NCBI RefSeq assembly: GCF_017353255.1
Contig: NZ_JAFMYU010000001.1
Span: 434,001-498,000 of the forward strand
From: Fibrella aquatilis
Lineage (GTDB): Bacteria; Bacteroidota; Bacteroidia; Cytophagales; Spirosomataceae
Direction of reading: 5' to 3'
Length of the DNA stretch: 64,000 nt
How positions within the stretch are numbered: the first letter of the stretch is position 1; each line of letters starts with the position of its first letter. The notes beneath the pieces are model-generated. The model ran no database searches, was not told the origin of the DNA, and was given only the letters and a program-made list of their open reading frames with translations. This document shows, piece by piece, positions 1 through 8,594 of this stretch. A program made the position numbers and the translations under genes.

Positions 1-219
1 TTACTGGATTCATTTGAGGAGAAAGGTATTGATGAAGAAGACGAGCTTGTACAAAATGATTCTCGCTACAAATCAATGATTCAACAACTAGACGCATACG
101 ACGACGAAATTCGAGCTATTTACGACGGGGAGAATACAGCCTCTATTTTTGACAAAGTAACAACGGTCTATGCTCCTCATATCAAACAACAATACACTTT
201 CGCGGCACTGTCCCGCTGA
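1..219 (+). CDS. C-terminal end of small acidic protein, possible antitoxin (partial)
   Basis: The frame is open from the first base and ends at TGA 217-219, so only the last 72 residues are present. The piece is rich in Asp and Glu, has no membrane segment and ends in TFAALSR. It stops 3 bases before the ATG of a zeta-toxin-like gene, the usual antitoxin-then-toxin order, so an antitoxin role is inferred from position alone. I do not recognise the family. The base composition is AT-richer than most of the window, which would fit acquired DNA. Confidence 0.5.
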   Translation, partial: LLDSFEEKGIDEEDELVQNDSRYKSMIQQLDAYDDEIRAIYDGENTASIFDKVTTVYAPHIKQQYTFAALSR

Positions 220-222
220 CCA

Positions 223-540
223 ATGCCGCTAGCTGATTTTACCCGTCGTCAATTTGATCGCCAAAAAAAACGAGTAAGTCGAAAGTTATTTAAACGAATT
301 AAGCCTCAGTTAGTCAATAGACCTATTGGCATTTTACTTGGTGGTCAACCCGCATCAGGAAAAACTAATTTGATCGAGACGATTAAACGCAACACGCCTG
401 ATCGTCAATTTGTCGTCATTAATGGTGACGAGTTTAGAACTTACCACCCCAACTATACAGCTATCTATAGTCAATACGGCACCGATGCCCCACACCACAC
501 ACAGCCATTTTCCAACGCCATGGTGGAATGGGCCGCGTAG
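223..540 (+). pseudogene. Truncated zeta-type toxin (UDP-sugar kinase fold)
   Basis: The 105-residue product matches the N-terminal part of zeta toxins, kinases that phosphorylate UDP-N-acetylglucosamine. Visible are the ADFTRRQFD start, the Walker A loop GGQPASGKT (about residues 40-48), the substrate motif INGDEFRTYHPNY (about 66-78) and the HHTQPFSNAMVEW segment. Zeta proteins usually run to roughly 250 residues or more; here the frame ends with AA-stop, exactly where a palindromic element begins. The second half of the fold is therefore missing and the protein is probably inactive. The upstream partial gene is its likely antitoxin. Confidence 0.75.
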
Positions 541-687
541 CGGTCTAATGTTTATAGAAAATTGATCAGCGAATATGGCCTAGCGTGCCGTAGGCACGCC
601 ACAACATTGGCAGGGTGGTCGCGTACCTACGGCACGCTAGGCACTTACAAACCCATCCCCTACTACAAACATTTAACCGCTACGCGG
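533..687. repeat. Palindromic element interrupting the zeta toxin gene
   Basis: The outer arms 533-553 and 667-687 are inverted copies of CCGCGTAGCGGT-nn-AATGTTT with two mismatches. Nested inside are CCTAGCGTGCCGTAGG (579-594) and its exact complement (626-641). The interior has no long ORF, so this looks like a non-coding, MITE-like or hairpin element. It follows directly on the broken toxin gene and precedes a gene remnant. No clear target-site duplication could be seen. Confidence 0.6.
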
Positions 688-712
688 TCTACGAGGCCGG
701 AGGAGCATTTAA

Positions 713-829
713 AATGCAGCCTCTTACAAGGCTGATTACGAGGCGTTACGCCAGTCGGCCTTGAAGCGGGGCGAGACAAATGCGGCTTATTTGGCGCAAC
801 TGACAGCACTGGCCGGACAACTTTCCTGA
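713..829 (+). pseudogene. Remnant of the 3' end of an unknown gene
   Basis: A frame open from just after a TAA at 710-712 to TGA 827-829 encodes 38 residues including YKADYEALRQ and LKRGETNAAYLAQ. Its composition resembles coding sequence of this genome, but there is no start codon and the frame is cut off on the palindrome side. It is best read as the surviving C-terminus of a gene whose 5' part was lost in the rearrangement that also removed the end of the zeta toxin. The family is not recognised, and it could instead be the distal end of the toxin gene in another frame. Confidence 0.35.
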
Positions 830-881
830 CGAATCATGGCGGGGACGGGGTTATCTTTACTTAGTTAAGCTCCCTGCCGCC

Positions 882-3818
882 GTGACCTTCCTGCAACAAA
901 CCGCCCAACTTATTTTTGCGCAACATCAGCACCATATGGACCACATCTGGGTGATTTTGCCCACGCGGCGGGCCGTATCCGTGTTCAACCGGGAACTCGC
1001 CGACCTCACCGAACGGCCCATGCTGGCCCCCCATGCCGTGGCCGTAGACGATTTCATCACCGAAGCCGCCGACGTGCAGATCATCGACTCGGTGAGTCTG
1101 CTGTTTGAACTGTACGACGTGTTTCAGCAACTCGAACACCAGGTCGAGTTCGACAAGTTTGTGGGCTGGGCCTCAATCCTGCTCACCGACTTCGACCGGA
1201 TCGATCAGTTTCTGGTCGATGCCGACAGGCTCTTTGGCTACCTCACCGAAGCCAAACGACTGGAAACCTGGAACTTACAGCTACCCAGTGGCGCGGCTCC
1301 CGTAGTCAACACGCCCATCACGAGCCAGTATTTCAGGCTCTTTGCTAACCTCAAAGCGGCCTACCACCGCCTGCGCGACCGGCTGACGGCCAAGGGGTTA
1401 GCCTACCGGGGCATGGCCTACCGCCTGCTGGCCAACGAGGTGGAAGCCCGGCTGCTGGACAACCCGCTGTACGAGAAAATTTATTTCGTCGGGTTTAACG
1501 CGCTCAGTGCCGCCGAAGAGCAGATTATCAGGGTGCTGACCAAAGCCCAAAAAGCCGAGCTGATCTGGGACACCGATGCCTATTATATGAACAACGGGCG
1601 GCAGGAGGCGGGCTTTTTTCTGCGGAAATACAAGGCCGACGGGCTGCCCGGTTTCAAAGACCGCAGTGGTGGGCCGGGCCTGGGCAATACCGTTACCATG
1701 GGGCGCAGCCTGACGCAAACCCCCGACCGTACCTACCGCATGGTGGGCGTACCTACGGCCTCGTTGCAGGCCAAACTGGCCGGGCAACTGGTAAGCGAAA
1801 CGGCCACCGCAGGCAGCCACACGCCCCGCACGGCCATTGTCCTGGCCGACGAGACGCTGCTGATTCCGGTGCTGTATTCGTTAAGCGAGACCGTCCGCGA
1901 CCTCAACGTGACCATGGGTCTTAGCTTGCGCCATTCGCTGCTATTCACCCTCGTCGATACGCTGTTTGAACTGCAACGTACGCTGGTTCGATTCAACGAC
2001 GCGGGCGGCGAGCAGGTACCCAAGTTTCACCACCGGCAGGTGACCAAGTTGCTCAACCACCCGTTTGTGCGGCAGTATGCCACCATCAACGACCTGCTGG
2101 CCCCCGACCAACCCAACGAGTTACCTAAACCGTTGATCGACTGGCTGTTGGGCGAAGTGGTATCGGGCAAACGAGCCTACCTCAGCAGTGCCGAACTGCG
2201 GGCATTAGGGCAGCAGGACGCGCTCTTCGGCATCCTGTTCACGCCCTGGCCCGACCACGACCCTACGCTGGCGATTCAGGCGCTGTATGAACTCATCGAC
2301 CTGCTCCGCGACGTGTATCGTGAGGGGCAGGACACCATCGAGATTGAATACTTGTACCTGTTTTTCAGCCTGCTGAAGCAGTTGGAAACCACCCTGCGGC
2401 AGCAGGCGCAGCAGCCGGGTGCTCCGGCGGTGACATTGCGGAGTTTCCGGCAGTTTATGAACGAACTGATCCGCCAGACCACCATTCCGTTCACGAGTGA
2501 GGGCGACAGCCCGGTGCAGCTGATGGGCTTGCTGGAAACGCGGGGACTTGACTTTGAGCGGGTCATCGTCCTATCGGCCAACGAAGGCATATTGCCTCAG
2601 GCCCGGAAGCATAACTCGCTGATTCCGTTCGACATAGCACAGGAAGTGGGGTTGCCTACCTACCGCGAACAGGAGTCTATTACGGCCTACCACCTCTACC
2701 GCCTGCTGCAACGTGCCCAGGACGTGACGTTCCTCTACACCACCACGCCCGACGCCTACGGCAACGGCAAAGGAGAACCCAGCCGGTTTCTGCGACAGAT
2801 CGAGCATGAGCTGGTACCCGCCGCCGGGGGCACCATTACCCTCCACAAACCGGCGCTGCGCATGGCCGCCGGGGCCGACCGGCAGGACACTGTACCGCTG
2901 CAAGTACCTAAAACAGAAGCCATTAGAAAGGCGCTGACCACCTATCTCACGCGCACGGGCATCTACCCTACCCACCTGAACCACTACGTGTCGTGCGGGA
3001 TGCAGTTCTATTTTCAGAAGCTGGTGGGCATCCGCGAAGAGCGCGACCTCGACGAGCACATTGGCAACGACGAGTTTGGCACCTGGATACACGAAACGCT
3101 GGAAGCCATTGACCGCGATTACCGCCTGGTCGACAAACCCGTGACGCAGGATGTGGTGTTGCAGGTATTGAAAGAGCAGTACGCCCGCGTGATGGCAGGC
3201 CGCGTGGCCGACACGGGCTATAACCTCCTGTTTTATAAACTGGCCGAAGACATTATGGTGCAGTTTCAGGCCTTCCAGAATGGAGAAACCGCTAGCCGGG
3301 GTATTAAGATTTTGGGTCTGGAAGAACACCTCACCACCACCGTGCCCGTAGACATCGGCGACGGCACCATCATTCAGGTGAAGCTGGGCGGTAAACTGGA
3401 CCGGATTGAGCAACTGGCCAACGGCACGATCCGCATTGTGGACTACAAAACCGGCAAGGTAGAACTGCCTTCGCGCATCACGAACCTGAGCGAATCAATC
3501 ACCGATTCGGCCGACGGCAAGTGGGATAAGATCAGGCAGCTTTGGCTGTATAAGTACCTGCTGCTGAAGAACAACCGCACTAACGGTTACCCCGTCGAGG
3601 CCGGTTTTTACTCATTTCGGTCTGACCCCGCCAAGCCCGTTTTCCAGACCAACCGCGTGGCCTTTTCCGACGATAACGACCCGGCTACCTACATACAGGA
3701 GACCGAAAAGCTCATCACCACCTTCGTGCAGCGCATGTTTGCCGATGAGCCGTTCATCATGACCACCAACACCGCCGTCTGCACATATTGCCAGTTTACA
3801 AAGATTTGCGGACGGTAG
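882..3818 (+). CDS. AddB-like PD-(D/E)XK nuclease with Fe-S cluster cysteines
   Basis: This 978-residue protein resembles the AddB subunit of AddAB helicase-nucleases, which process double-strand breaks for recombination. The N-terminal two thirds is helicase-like, with ILPTRRAVSVFNREL (about residues 22-36) where a Walker A loop would lie. The C-terminal nuclease shows His737 in GTWIHETLEAID, Asp840 in GGKLDRIE and DYKTG (Asp854, Lys856). Cys705, Cys967, Cys970 and Cys976 match the split cluster-binding cysteines of AddB. The GTG at 882 is chosen because the protein start MTFLQQTAQLIF follows it; no better ATG lies upstream. The AddA helicase is not in the window, so the partner is inferred. 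Confidence 0.85.
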   Translation: MTFLQQTAQLIFAQHQHHMDHIWVILPTRRAVSVFNRELADLTERPMLAPHAVAVDDFITEAADVQIIDSVSLLFELYDVFQQLEHQVEFDKFVGWASILLTDFDRIDQFLVDADRLFGYLTEAKRLETWNLQLPSGAAPVVNTPITSQYFRLFANLKAAYHRLRDRLTAKGLAYRGMAYRLLANEVEARLLDNPLYEKIYFVGFNALSAAEEQIIRVLTKAQKAELIWDTDAYYMNNGRQEAGFFLRKYKADGLPGFKDRSGGPGLGNTVTMGRSLTQTPDRTYRMVGVPTASLQAKLAGQLVSETATAGSHTPRTAIVLADETLLIPVLYSLSETVRDLNVTMGLSLRHSLLFTLVDTLFELQRTLVRFNDAGGEQVPKFHHRQVTKLLNHPFVRQYATINDLLAPDQPNELPKPLIDWLLGEVVSGKRAYLSSAELRALGQQDALFGILFTPWPDHDPTLAIQALYELIDLLRDVYREGQDTIEIEYLYLFFSLLKQLETTLRQQAQQPGAPAVTLRSFRQFMNELIRQTTIPFTSEGDSPVQLMGLLETRGLDFERVIVLSANEGILPQARKHNSLIPFDIAQEVGLPTYREQESITAYHLYRLLQRAQDVTFLYTTTPDAYGNGKGEPSRFLRQIEHELVPAAGGTITLHKPALRMAAGADRQDTVPLQVPKTEAIRKALTTYLTRTGIYPTHLNHYVSCGMQFYFQKLVGIREERDLDEHIGNDEFGTWIHETLEAIDRDYRLVDKPVTQDVVLQVLKEQYARVMAGRVADTGYNLLFYKLAEDIMVQFQAFQNGETASRGIKILGLEEHLTTTVPVDIGDGTIIQVKLGGKLDRIEQLANGTIRIVDYKTGKVELPSRITNLSESITDSADGKWDKIRQLWLYKYLLLKNNRTNGYPVEAGFYSFRSDPAKPVFQTNRVAFSDDNDPATYIQETEKLITTFVQRMFADEPFIMTTNTAVCTYCQFTKICGR

Positions 3819-3824
3819 GGAGGG

Positions 3825-3910
3825 AGTTTTCAGTTTGCTGTTTAGAATTGGCTTGGCGCTCCGTGCCCTAGGCACGAGGCAACCGAAAAACGCTAAAGTG
3901 AAAACGTTAA
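3825..3910. repeat. Decayed intergenic inverted repeat
   Basis: GTTTTCAGTTTGCTGTTT near 3827-3844 pairs imperfectly with the complement of AAACGCTAAAGTGAAAAC near 3888-3905. The loop holds GTGCCCTAGGCAC, a smaller perfect palindrome. The right edge overlaps the 3' end of the convergent deacetylase gene. It looks like an aged member of the intergenic hairpin family seen through the window and may end transcription from both sides. Confidence 0.45.
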
Positions 3911-4824
3911 AAATAAAGATTCGCCGCTACTCGAAATGTGTTGCAATGGGCATCAACGATGTCGGCGACGCGGGGGGAATAGCCGCCGCCCATAGAGACC
4001 ACGATGGGCAATCCGGCTTTGCAGGCCTGCTCGAAGACGAACTCGTCGCGCTGCTTTACACCACCCATCGACACACTCAGTTTGCCCAGGCGGTCGGTGG
4101 CCAGAATGTCTACACCTGCCACATAGAACAGAAAATCAGGCTGTTGCGTGGCCAGCAGGCGGGGCAATATGTCGTAGAGGGTGTTCAGAAACAGCTCGTC
4201 GCCGGTGCCGGTGGGCAGGGGAATATCCAGATCTGACTGTTCCTTTTTGAGGGGGTAATTGTCTTTGCCGTGCATGCTGAAGGTAAATACACGCGGTTCA
4301 TCTTGGAACATCACCGCCGTACCGTTGCCCTGATGCACGTCAAGGTCGATGACCAGGATCTTGCGGGCCTGCCCCGTTTCGAGCAGGTAATGCGCCGCCA
4401 CGCCCACATCGTTAAGCATACAGAAACCCTCGCCGTGGTCGGGGTAGGCGTGGTGGGTGCCGCCCGCCACGTTCATGGCCACGCCATCGCGGCGGGCGTA
4501 GTGGGTGCAGTCGAGGGTGCCCTGGGTAATCACCCACTCACGCTCGATGAGCCGGGGCGACATCGGGAAGCCAATGCGGCGCACCATTCGGGCATCGACG
4601 GTCTGCGTTTTCAGGGCGTGAACATAGTCGGGCGTGTGTACCCCCAGCACCCACCAGTCGTCGATAGGGTCGGGGGCGAAGAAGTTGGCCTCGGTGCAGG
4701 TGCCGTCGTAGAGGAGTTGCTCGTGGATGAGTTCGTACTTGATCATCGGGAACCGGTGCGGTTCACCCGTGGCACTAGCGGGTAGTTCGTGTTTGTAGAG
4801 CGGCGCGTAGGCAATCTGAAGCAT
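3907..4824 (-). CDS. Histone deacetylase family protein (AcuC/class IV-like)
   Basis: The 305-residue product belongs to the arginase-deacetylase fold, zinc enzymes that hydrolyse acetyl-lysine or acetyl-polyamines. The signature GGTHHAYPDHGEGFC carries the paired histidines, VIDLDVHQGNGT supplies the Asp and His metal ligands, and GVDILATDRLG supplies the second Asp. The length is normal for bacterial cytosolic members. It converges with the AddB-like gene and has no obvious operon partner. The substrate cannot be told from sequence. Confidence 0.88.
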   Translation of the reverse strand: MLQIAYAPLYKHELPASATGEPHRFPMIKYELIHEQLLYDGTCTEANFFAPDPIDDWWVLGVHTPDYVHALKTQTVDARMVRRIGFPMSPRLIEREWVITQGTLDCTHYARRDGVAMNVAGGTHHAYPDHGEGFCMLNDVGVAAHYLLETGQARKILVIDLDVHQGNGTAVMFQDEPRVFTFSMHGKDNYPLKKEQSDLDIPLPTGTGDELFLNTLYDILPRLLATQQPDFLFYVAGVDILATDRLGKLSVSMGGVKQRDEFVFEQACKAGLPIVVSMGGGYSPRVADIVDAHCNTFRVAANLYF

Positions 4825-5007
4825 CTGATCTGGGTGGGCAAGGAAAAGACCGTTGAATAAGTGTTACTCGCCACTTACCGCTTGAGTCTCAATTGGCAAC
4901 GGACTTAATCGTATTTTCATAGTCCCGTTTCGGCTGTCAGTGTAAACTCTGAGTACGTCTCAACGGTTTAGGAGGTACGACTTCCATCAACATATCTTCA
5001 TCGACCT

Positions 5008-5436
5008 ATGAATATCGAACTCTCTACATCTGCCGAGGCCGCACCTTTCGACCTACTGGACGTGCTGGTGCAAAATCGCAAAGACCGCAACGATGACCGG
5101 TCGTTGTTGTCGCTGCACTTTCTGGGTCAGCGGGGGCCACGCACCGAGCGCCTCAAAATGCCGTTGCTAACCTGGTTTGATGCCCATCAGCTTCAGTCGT
5201 TTACCCGGCAGTTGGCCAACGCCGCCAGCCGCCCCGACAAGTGCCAGATGGACCTGCCCGACGCAGGACTGCGCCTGATTGCCACGGGCCACAACCGCCG
5301 GTCAATCCGCGTTGAGCCCATGCCCACCTCCCCGCGCCGGTTTGCCCCCGTCACCATCAACGGCACCCCCTCCGGCCTCCGCGACTACGCCAAAGTCCTC
5401 TATTCCCGCCTCTGGGAAGCCTTTTGTAGAGGATGA
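5008..5436 (+). CDS. Conserved-looking hypothetical protein, 142 aa
   Basis: The product is a small soluble protein without signal peptide or membrane helix. The N-terminus (NIELSTSAEAAPFDLLDVL) is acidic, while the middle and end are rich in Arg and Pro (RRSIRVEPMPTSPRRF), ending in a helix-like DYAKVLYSRLWEAF. I do not recognise a family. The upstream 180 bases are AT-richer and gene-free, which fits a promoter. It stops 8 bases before the left arm of a hairpin and converges with an esterase gene. Confidence 0.65.
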   Translation: MNIELSTSAEAAPFDLLDVLVQNRKDRNDDRSLLSLHFLGQRGPRTERLKMPLLTWFDAHQLQSFTRQLANAASRPDKCQMDLPDAGLRLIATGHNRRSIRVEPMPTSPRRFAPVTINGTPSGLRDYAKVLYSRLWEAFCRG

Positions 5437-5443
5437 GGGAGGG

Positions 5444-5540
5444 AGTGGTAAGCGCAAAACGGTAAGCGGTGAGTTTGCTTTCGCACGAGCAATACGCTGG
5501 CGTAAGCAAACTCACCGCTTACCGTTTTGCACTTACCACT
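5444..5540. repeat. Heptamer-armed hairpin, 41-bp arms
   Basis: Arms 5444-5484 and 5500-5540 are inverted with two mismatches. The left arm reads as 7-mers: GTAAGCG, CAAAACG, GTAAGCG, GTGAGTT. The cap is TTTGCTTTCGC opposite GCGTAAGCAAA around a 15-base loop. The right edge touches the TAA stop of the esterase on the minus strand. As RNA it would be a very stable stem between two convergent genes. Confidence 0.85.
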
Positions 5541-6619
5541 TAGAAAAACAGCCACACCACCGCTTTGCCAAACTCGCGGCTCCAGCGCCATTCTTCATGT
5601 TTGCCGTTGGGGTCAACGGCCGTTTCCAGGAAAGCGCAGTGATCATCGATGGGGCATTGCAGGCTGTCGCGCAGGCGGTTGAGGGCGGGCACCATATACT
5701 GCGATTCAGCCTCGCCGCCGTAGAGGTACACTCTCGTGTCGGCAGGCAGGGGTTGGCGCTGGACAGCGGCATACACCCCCGGCGAAATCCAGAGTGCGGG
5801 CGAAAACACCAGCCACCGGCCAAAGACGTCGGGCCGCCGAAGCCCCGCCCATACCGCCAGCAACCCACCCAATGATGAACCGCCAATGCCCGTGTGGGGT
5901 GCGTCGGGTAGCGTCCGGTAGGTGGCATCGACATGGGCTTTAACGCTATTTATCAGGAAGTTAATGTGCGCATCGCCCTTACCGAGGGCCGGTTTTCCTT
6001 TTCGGGCTTCAACGGTGTATTCGCCCATTCTTCCCTCGTTGGCATGGTCTACCGCCACGATAATTACCCCTTGCTGCCTCCGACTGGCCAACTGCGCCAT
6101 GCGAAACTCCGCTTTCCACGAACCATAGCCCGCTCCCTCACCCACAATGTTCTGCCCATCCATCATGTACAGGACTGGGTAACGCTGATCGTTGCTGAGG
6201 TAATCATGGGGCAGCACCACCTGAATACGGCGCGGCTCGTCGGCATCGGGGATATCGATGTAGTGGGTTTCTTCGATGGGCAAGTGACCAAGGTTTATTG
6301 GTTGGCCACCCCATTGCCAGTAAGGCACGTAATCCTGCGCGAGGCCGTCGGCACAGTTGGCCGAGCGGTTTGGGGTTAGTTCGCCCTCATCATCCAGTTC
6401 AAGGCTACCCTCGCCGCCGCGGTAGTATTTATACTCAAGTTGATCGGGCAGGGATTCATCCACCAATATATCGACGGCGTAGTGGCCGGGGCCGGTGGGT
6501 TGTAATTGAGTGGCTTCCAGATCAGTAGCCCACGCACAAAAGTTACCGGTAACAAACACGGGTCGGTCATCAATCGCCGGTGTTTTCAATTCAAAACGAA
6601 ACGGAAAAAGCATACCCAT
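5540..6619 (-). CDS. Alpha/beta-hydrolase esterase with N-terminal E-set-like domain
   Basis: The 359-residue protein has an N-terminal beta-sandwich region (about 1-110, FVTGNFCAWATDL and LEYKYYRGGEGSLEL), like the carbohydrate-binding or E-set domain before many esterases. An enterochelin-esterase-type hydrolase follows (YPVLYMMDGQNI, then the nucleophile elbow GGSSLGG). No signal peptide is evident, so it is probably cytoplasmic. It lies last in the minus-strand series that starts at araB, 85 bases past galM. A role on sugar esters is possible, but only its position suggests it. Confidence 0.75.
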   Translation of the reverse strand: MGMLFPFRFELKTPAIDDRPVFVTGNFCAWATDLEATQLQPTGPGHYAVDILVDESLPDQLEYKYYRGGEGSLELDDEGELTPNRSANCADGLAQDYVPYWQWGGQPINLGHLPIEETHYIDIPDADEPRRIQVVLPHDYLSNDQRYPVLYMMDGQNIVGEGAGYGSWKAEFRMAQLASRRQQGVIIVAVDHANEGRMGEYTVEARKGKPALGKGDAHINFLINSVKAHVDATYRTLPDAPHTGIGGSSLGGLLAVWAGLRRPDVFGRWLVFSPALWISPGVYAAVQRQPLPADTRVYLYGGEAESQYMVPALNRLRDSLQCPIDDHCAFLETAVDPNGKHEEWRWSREFGKAVVWLFF

Positions 6620-6704
6620 AGAACAAATCTGCCCCCTAAATTGTGCTCATTTTTCGCCAGAATCGCCGTTTATTACGCGGACTACCGGCGGGTCACTTTC
6701 TGAA

Positions 6705-7781
6705 TTATGCCGGGTCGTTCCGCACCGAAAACCGATATACGGTCGTGCTCCGGTAGGTTTCTCCGGGGCGGAGCGTGGTGGTCGGAAAAGCGGGGTGATT
6801 GGGCGAGTCGGGGTAATGCTCCGTTTCCAGGCAGAGGGCATGGCGTTTTTTGTAGGGAAATCCCTCGCGGCCCGTTACCGACCCATCCAGAAAATTGCCG
6901 GTATAGCACTGTATGGCTGGCTCGGTGGTTTCCACGTCCATCACCCGGCCACTGTTCGGCTCCAGTACGGTAGCAATCAGCTTCAGCGCGGGGCGGCTGT
7001 CGGTGGCTACCCAGCAATGGTCGTAGCCCAGGCCGTACGTTAGCTGCTCATCGGCATCGCCAATATGGTCGCCAATGGGCGTGGGCTTGATGAAATCGAA
7101 GGGCGTACCCGCCACGGGCATCAGTTGCCCAGTGGGAATCAACGTTTCATCAACCGGCACAAGCTGATCGGCGTAGATAGTAAGCACATGATCGAGCACG
7201 TCGCGTTTGACGCCGCCGGTCAGGTTGAAGAAGGTGTGGTTGGTCAGGTTCACCACCGTTGGCTTGTCGGTAGTAGCCTGATAGTCAACAGCCAACGCGT
7301 TATCTTTCAGTAGCGTATACGTAACCGTTACCAGCAGGTTGCCGGGGTAGCCCTCCTCGCAGTCTGCCGACAGGTACGTTAGCTTCAGCGCGGGTTCGTC
7401 GCCGGTAATGGGCGTGGCGGTCCATAGCACCCTGTCGAAACCGACGATGCCGCCGTGCAGGTGGTTACCCATATTATTGGTCGCCAGCGAAAAAGGTTGA
7501 CCATCGAGGGTGAAGTTGCCTTTGGCAATGCGGTTGCCGTAGCGCCCAATGAGCGCCCCAAAAAAGGTCCGGTTGGCGGTATAGCCCGCCAGCGAGTCGA
7601 ACCCCAGGGTGACATCCTCCAATGTACCGGCCTTGTCGGGCGTCATGAGCGCCACAATGGTGCCGCCGTAGTTGGTAATCGCCACGGTCATCCCCGCCGT
7701 GTTGCGCAGGGTGTACAGGTCGGCGGTACGACCGTCGGGCAGTTGGCCGTAGGTGGCCTTGTCAATGGTGGATTGGTTCAT
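6705..7781 (-). CDS. galM: Aldose 1-epimerase (mutarotase)
   Basis: The 358-residue protein interconverts alpha and beta anomers of aldoses. Family motifs are visible: GALIGRYGNRIA near residue 75, the histidine in NNMGNHLHGG, NLTNHTFFNL with the second key histidine, GLGYDHCWV, and the C-terminal ETEHYPDSPNHPAF segment with the catalytic Glu. The start lies 5 bases after the araD stop, so it is almost certainly cotranscribed with araD and probably serves L-arabinose use, although galactose could also be a substrate. Confidence 0.92.
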   Translation of the reverse strand: MNQSTIDKATYGQLPDGRTADLYTLRNTAGMTVAITNYGGTIVALMTPDKAGTLEDVTLGFDSLAGYTANRTFFGALIGRYGNRIAKGNFTLDGQPFSLATNNMGNHLHGGIVGFDRVLWTATPITGDEPALKLTYLSADCEEGYPGNLLVTVTYTLLKDNALAVDYQATTDKPTVVNLTNHTFFNLTGGVKRDVLDHVLTIYADQLVPVDETLIPTGQLMPVAGTPFDFIKPTPIGDHIGDADEQLTYGLGYDHCWVATDSRPALKLIATVLEPNSGRVMDVETTEPAIQCYTGNFLDGSVTGREGFPYKKRHALCLETEHYPDSPNHPAFPTTTLRPGETYRSTTVYRFSVRNDPA

Positions 7782-7786
7782 CTAGT

Positions 7787-8485
7787 TTAGCAGCCCTGAC
7801 CGTAGTAGGCGTCTTTACCGTGTTTGCGTTCGTAATGTTTCAGTCGCAGGGTGTCTTTGATCCGGGCGGTGTCGGCGTTGAGTTGCAGCGTCAGGTACGC
7901 CATCCGGGCTATTTCCTCCAATACCGCCGCGTTATAAACTGATTTTTCGGCGGTATCTCCCCACGTAAACGGGCCGTGATGCTGCAACAGCACCATCTCT
8001 ACCGTCTTGTGCGACAGTTGCCTATCAGTAAAAAAATTGACGATCTGGTGGCCGGTTTCGTGTTCGTAGTCGCCCTGAATCATCTCGTCGGTGAGCGTCG
8101 GCGCACAGGGAATATCGTGGTGCGTGTGGTCGGCATGGGTGGTACCGAAAATGGGTATATCCAGACCGGCCTGCGCCCAGGCCACGGCGTAGGTGCTGTG
8201 GGTGTGGGTGATGCCGCCAATATCGGCCCAGGTTTTGTATAGCAGGGCGTGGGTTTTGGTGTCTGACGACGGGCGCAGGGCACCTTCTACTACCCTACCC
8301 TCGTAGTCGCAAACCACGATGTCGTCGGGCTTGAGGTCGTCGTAGGGTACGCCGCTCGGTTTAATGGCAAACACCGCCCGGTCACGGTCAACGGCGCTCA
8401 CATTGCCAAACGTAAACAGCACCAGTCCCAGCTTGGGCAACTGCCGATTGGCCTCAAAACAGGCTTCTTTCAGGGTTGTATACAT
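7787..8485 (-). CDS. araD: L-ribulose-5-phosphate 4-epimerase
   Basis: The 232-residue class II aldolase-fold enzyme converts L-ribulose 5-phosphate to D-xylulose 5-phosphate. The zinc site appears in THSTYAVAWAQAG and GTTHADHTHHDIPC, and the last ligand in LLQHHGPFTWG. Length and order match AraD of the AraA-AraB-AraD pathway. It lies directly after araA on the minus strand, separated only by an octamer hairpin, and 5 bases before galM. Confidence 0.93.
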   Translation of the reverse strand: MYTTLKEACFEANRQLPKLGLVLFTFGNVSAVDRDRAVFAIKPSGVPYDDLKPDDIVVCDYEGRVVEGALRPSSDTKTHALLYKTWADIGGITHTHSTYAVAWAQAGLDIPIFGTTHADHTHHDIPCAPTLTDEMIQGDYEHETGHQIVNFFTDRQLSHKTVEMVLLQHHGPFTWGDTAEKSVYNAAVLEEIARMAYLTLQLNADTARIKDTLRLKHYERKHGKDAYYGQGC

Positions 8486-8487
8486 AG

Positions 8488-8594
8488 GTGAAAGAGTGAA
8501 AGAGTGAAAGAGTGAAAGAGTGAAAGAGTGTTTGCTCTAACGTATTGGGCTACAGCAAACACTCTTTCACTCTTTCTGCCTTTCACTCTTTCAC
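8488..8594. repeat. Octamer-armed hairpin between araA and araD
   Basis: The left arm is five head-to-tail GTGAAAGA units followed by GTGTTTGCT. The right arm (8554-8594) is the inverse with one altered unit. The loop contains TTTGCTCTAACG. The right edge covers the TGA stop of araA (8591-8593), and the left edge lies 2 bases before the araD start complement. In the araA-araD transcript it would be a strong stem that could tune downstream expression or protect the 3' end. Confidence 0.88.

Noticed and set aside
2571-3413. Minus-strand ORF of 280 codons inside the AddB-like gene
   Set aside because: It is a reading-frame shadow of a well-supported plus-strand gene with nuclease motifs; the opposite product has no recognisable domain.
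5279-5875. Plus-strand ORF of 198 codons across the gene at 5008, a hairpin and the esterase
   Set aside because: It overlaps two better genes and a repeat, has no start context, and is a GC-rich shadow frame.
8488-8530. CRISPR-like or tandem-repeat array (GTGAAAGA units)
   Set aside because: The units are directly adjacent with no spacers, and the run is one arm of an inverted repeat; no cas gene is nearby.
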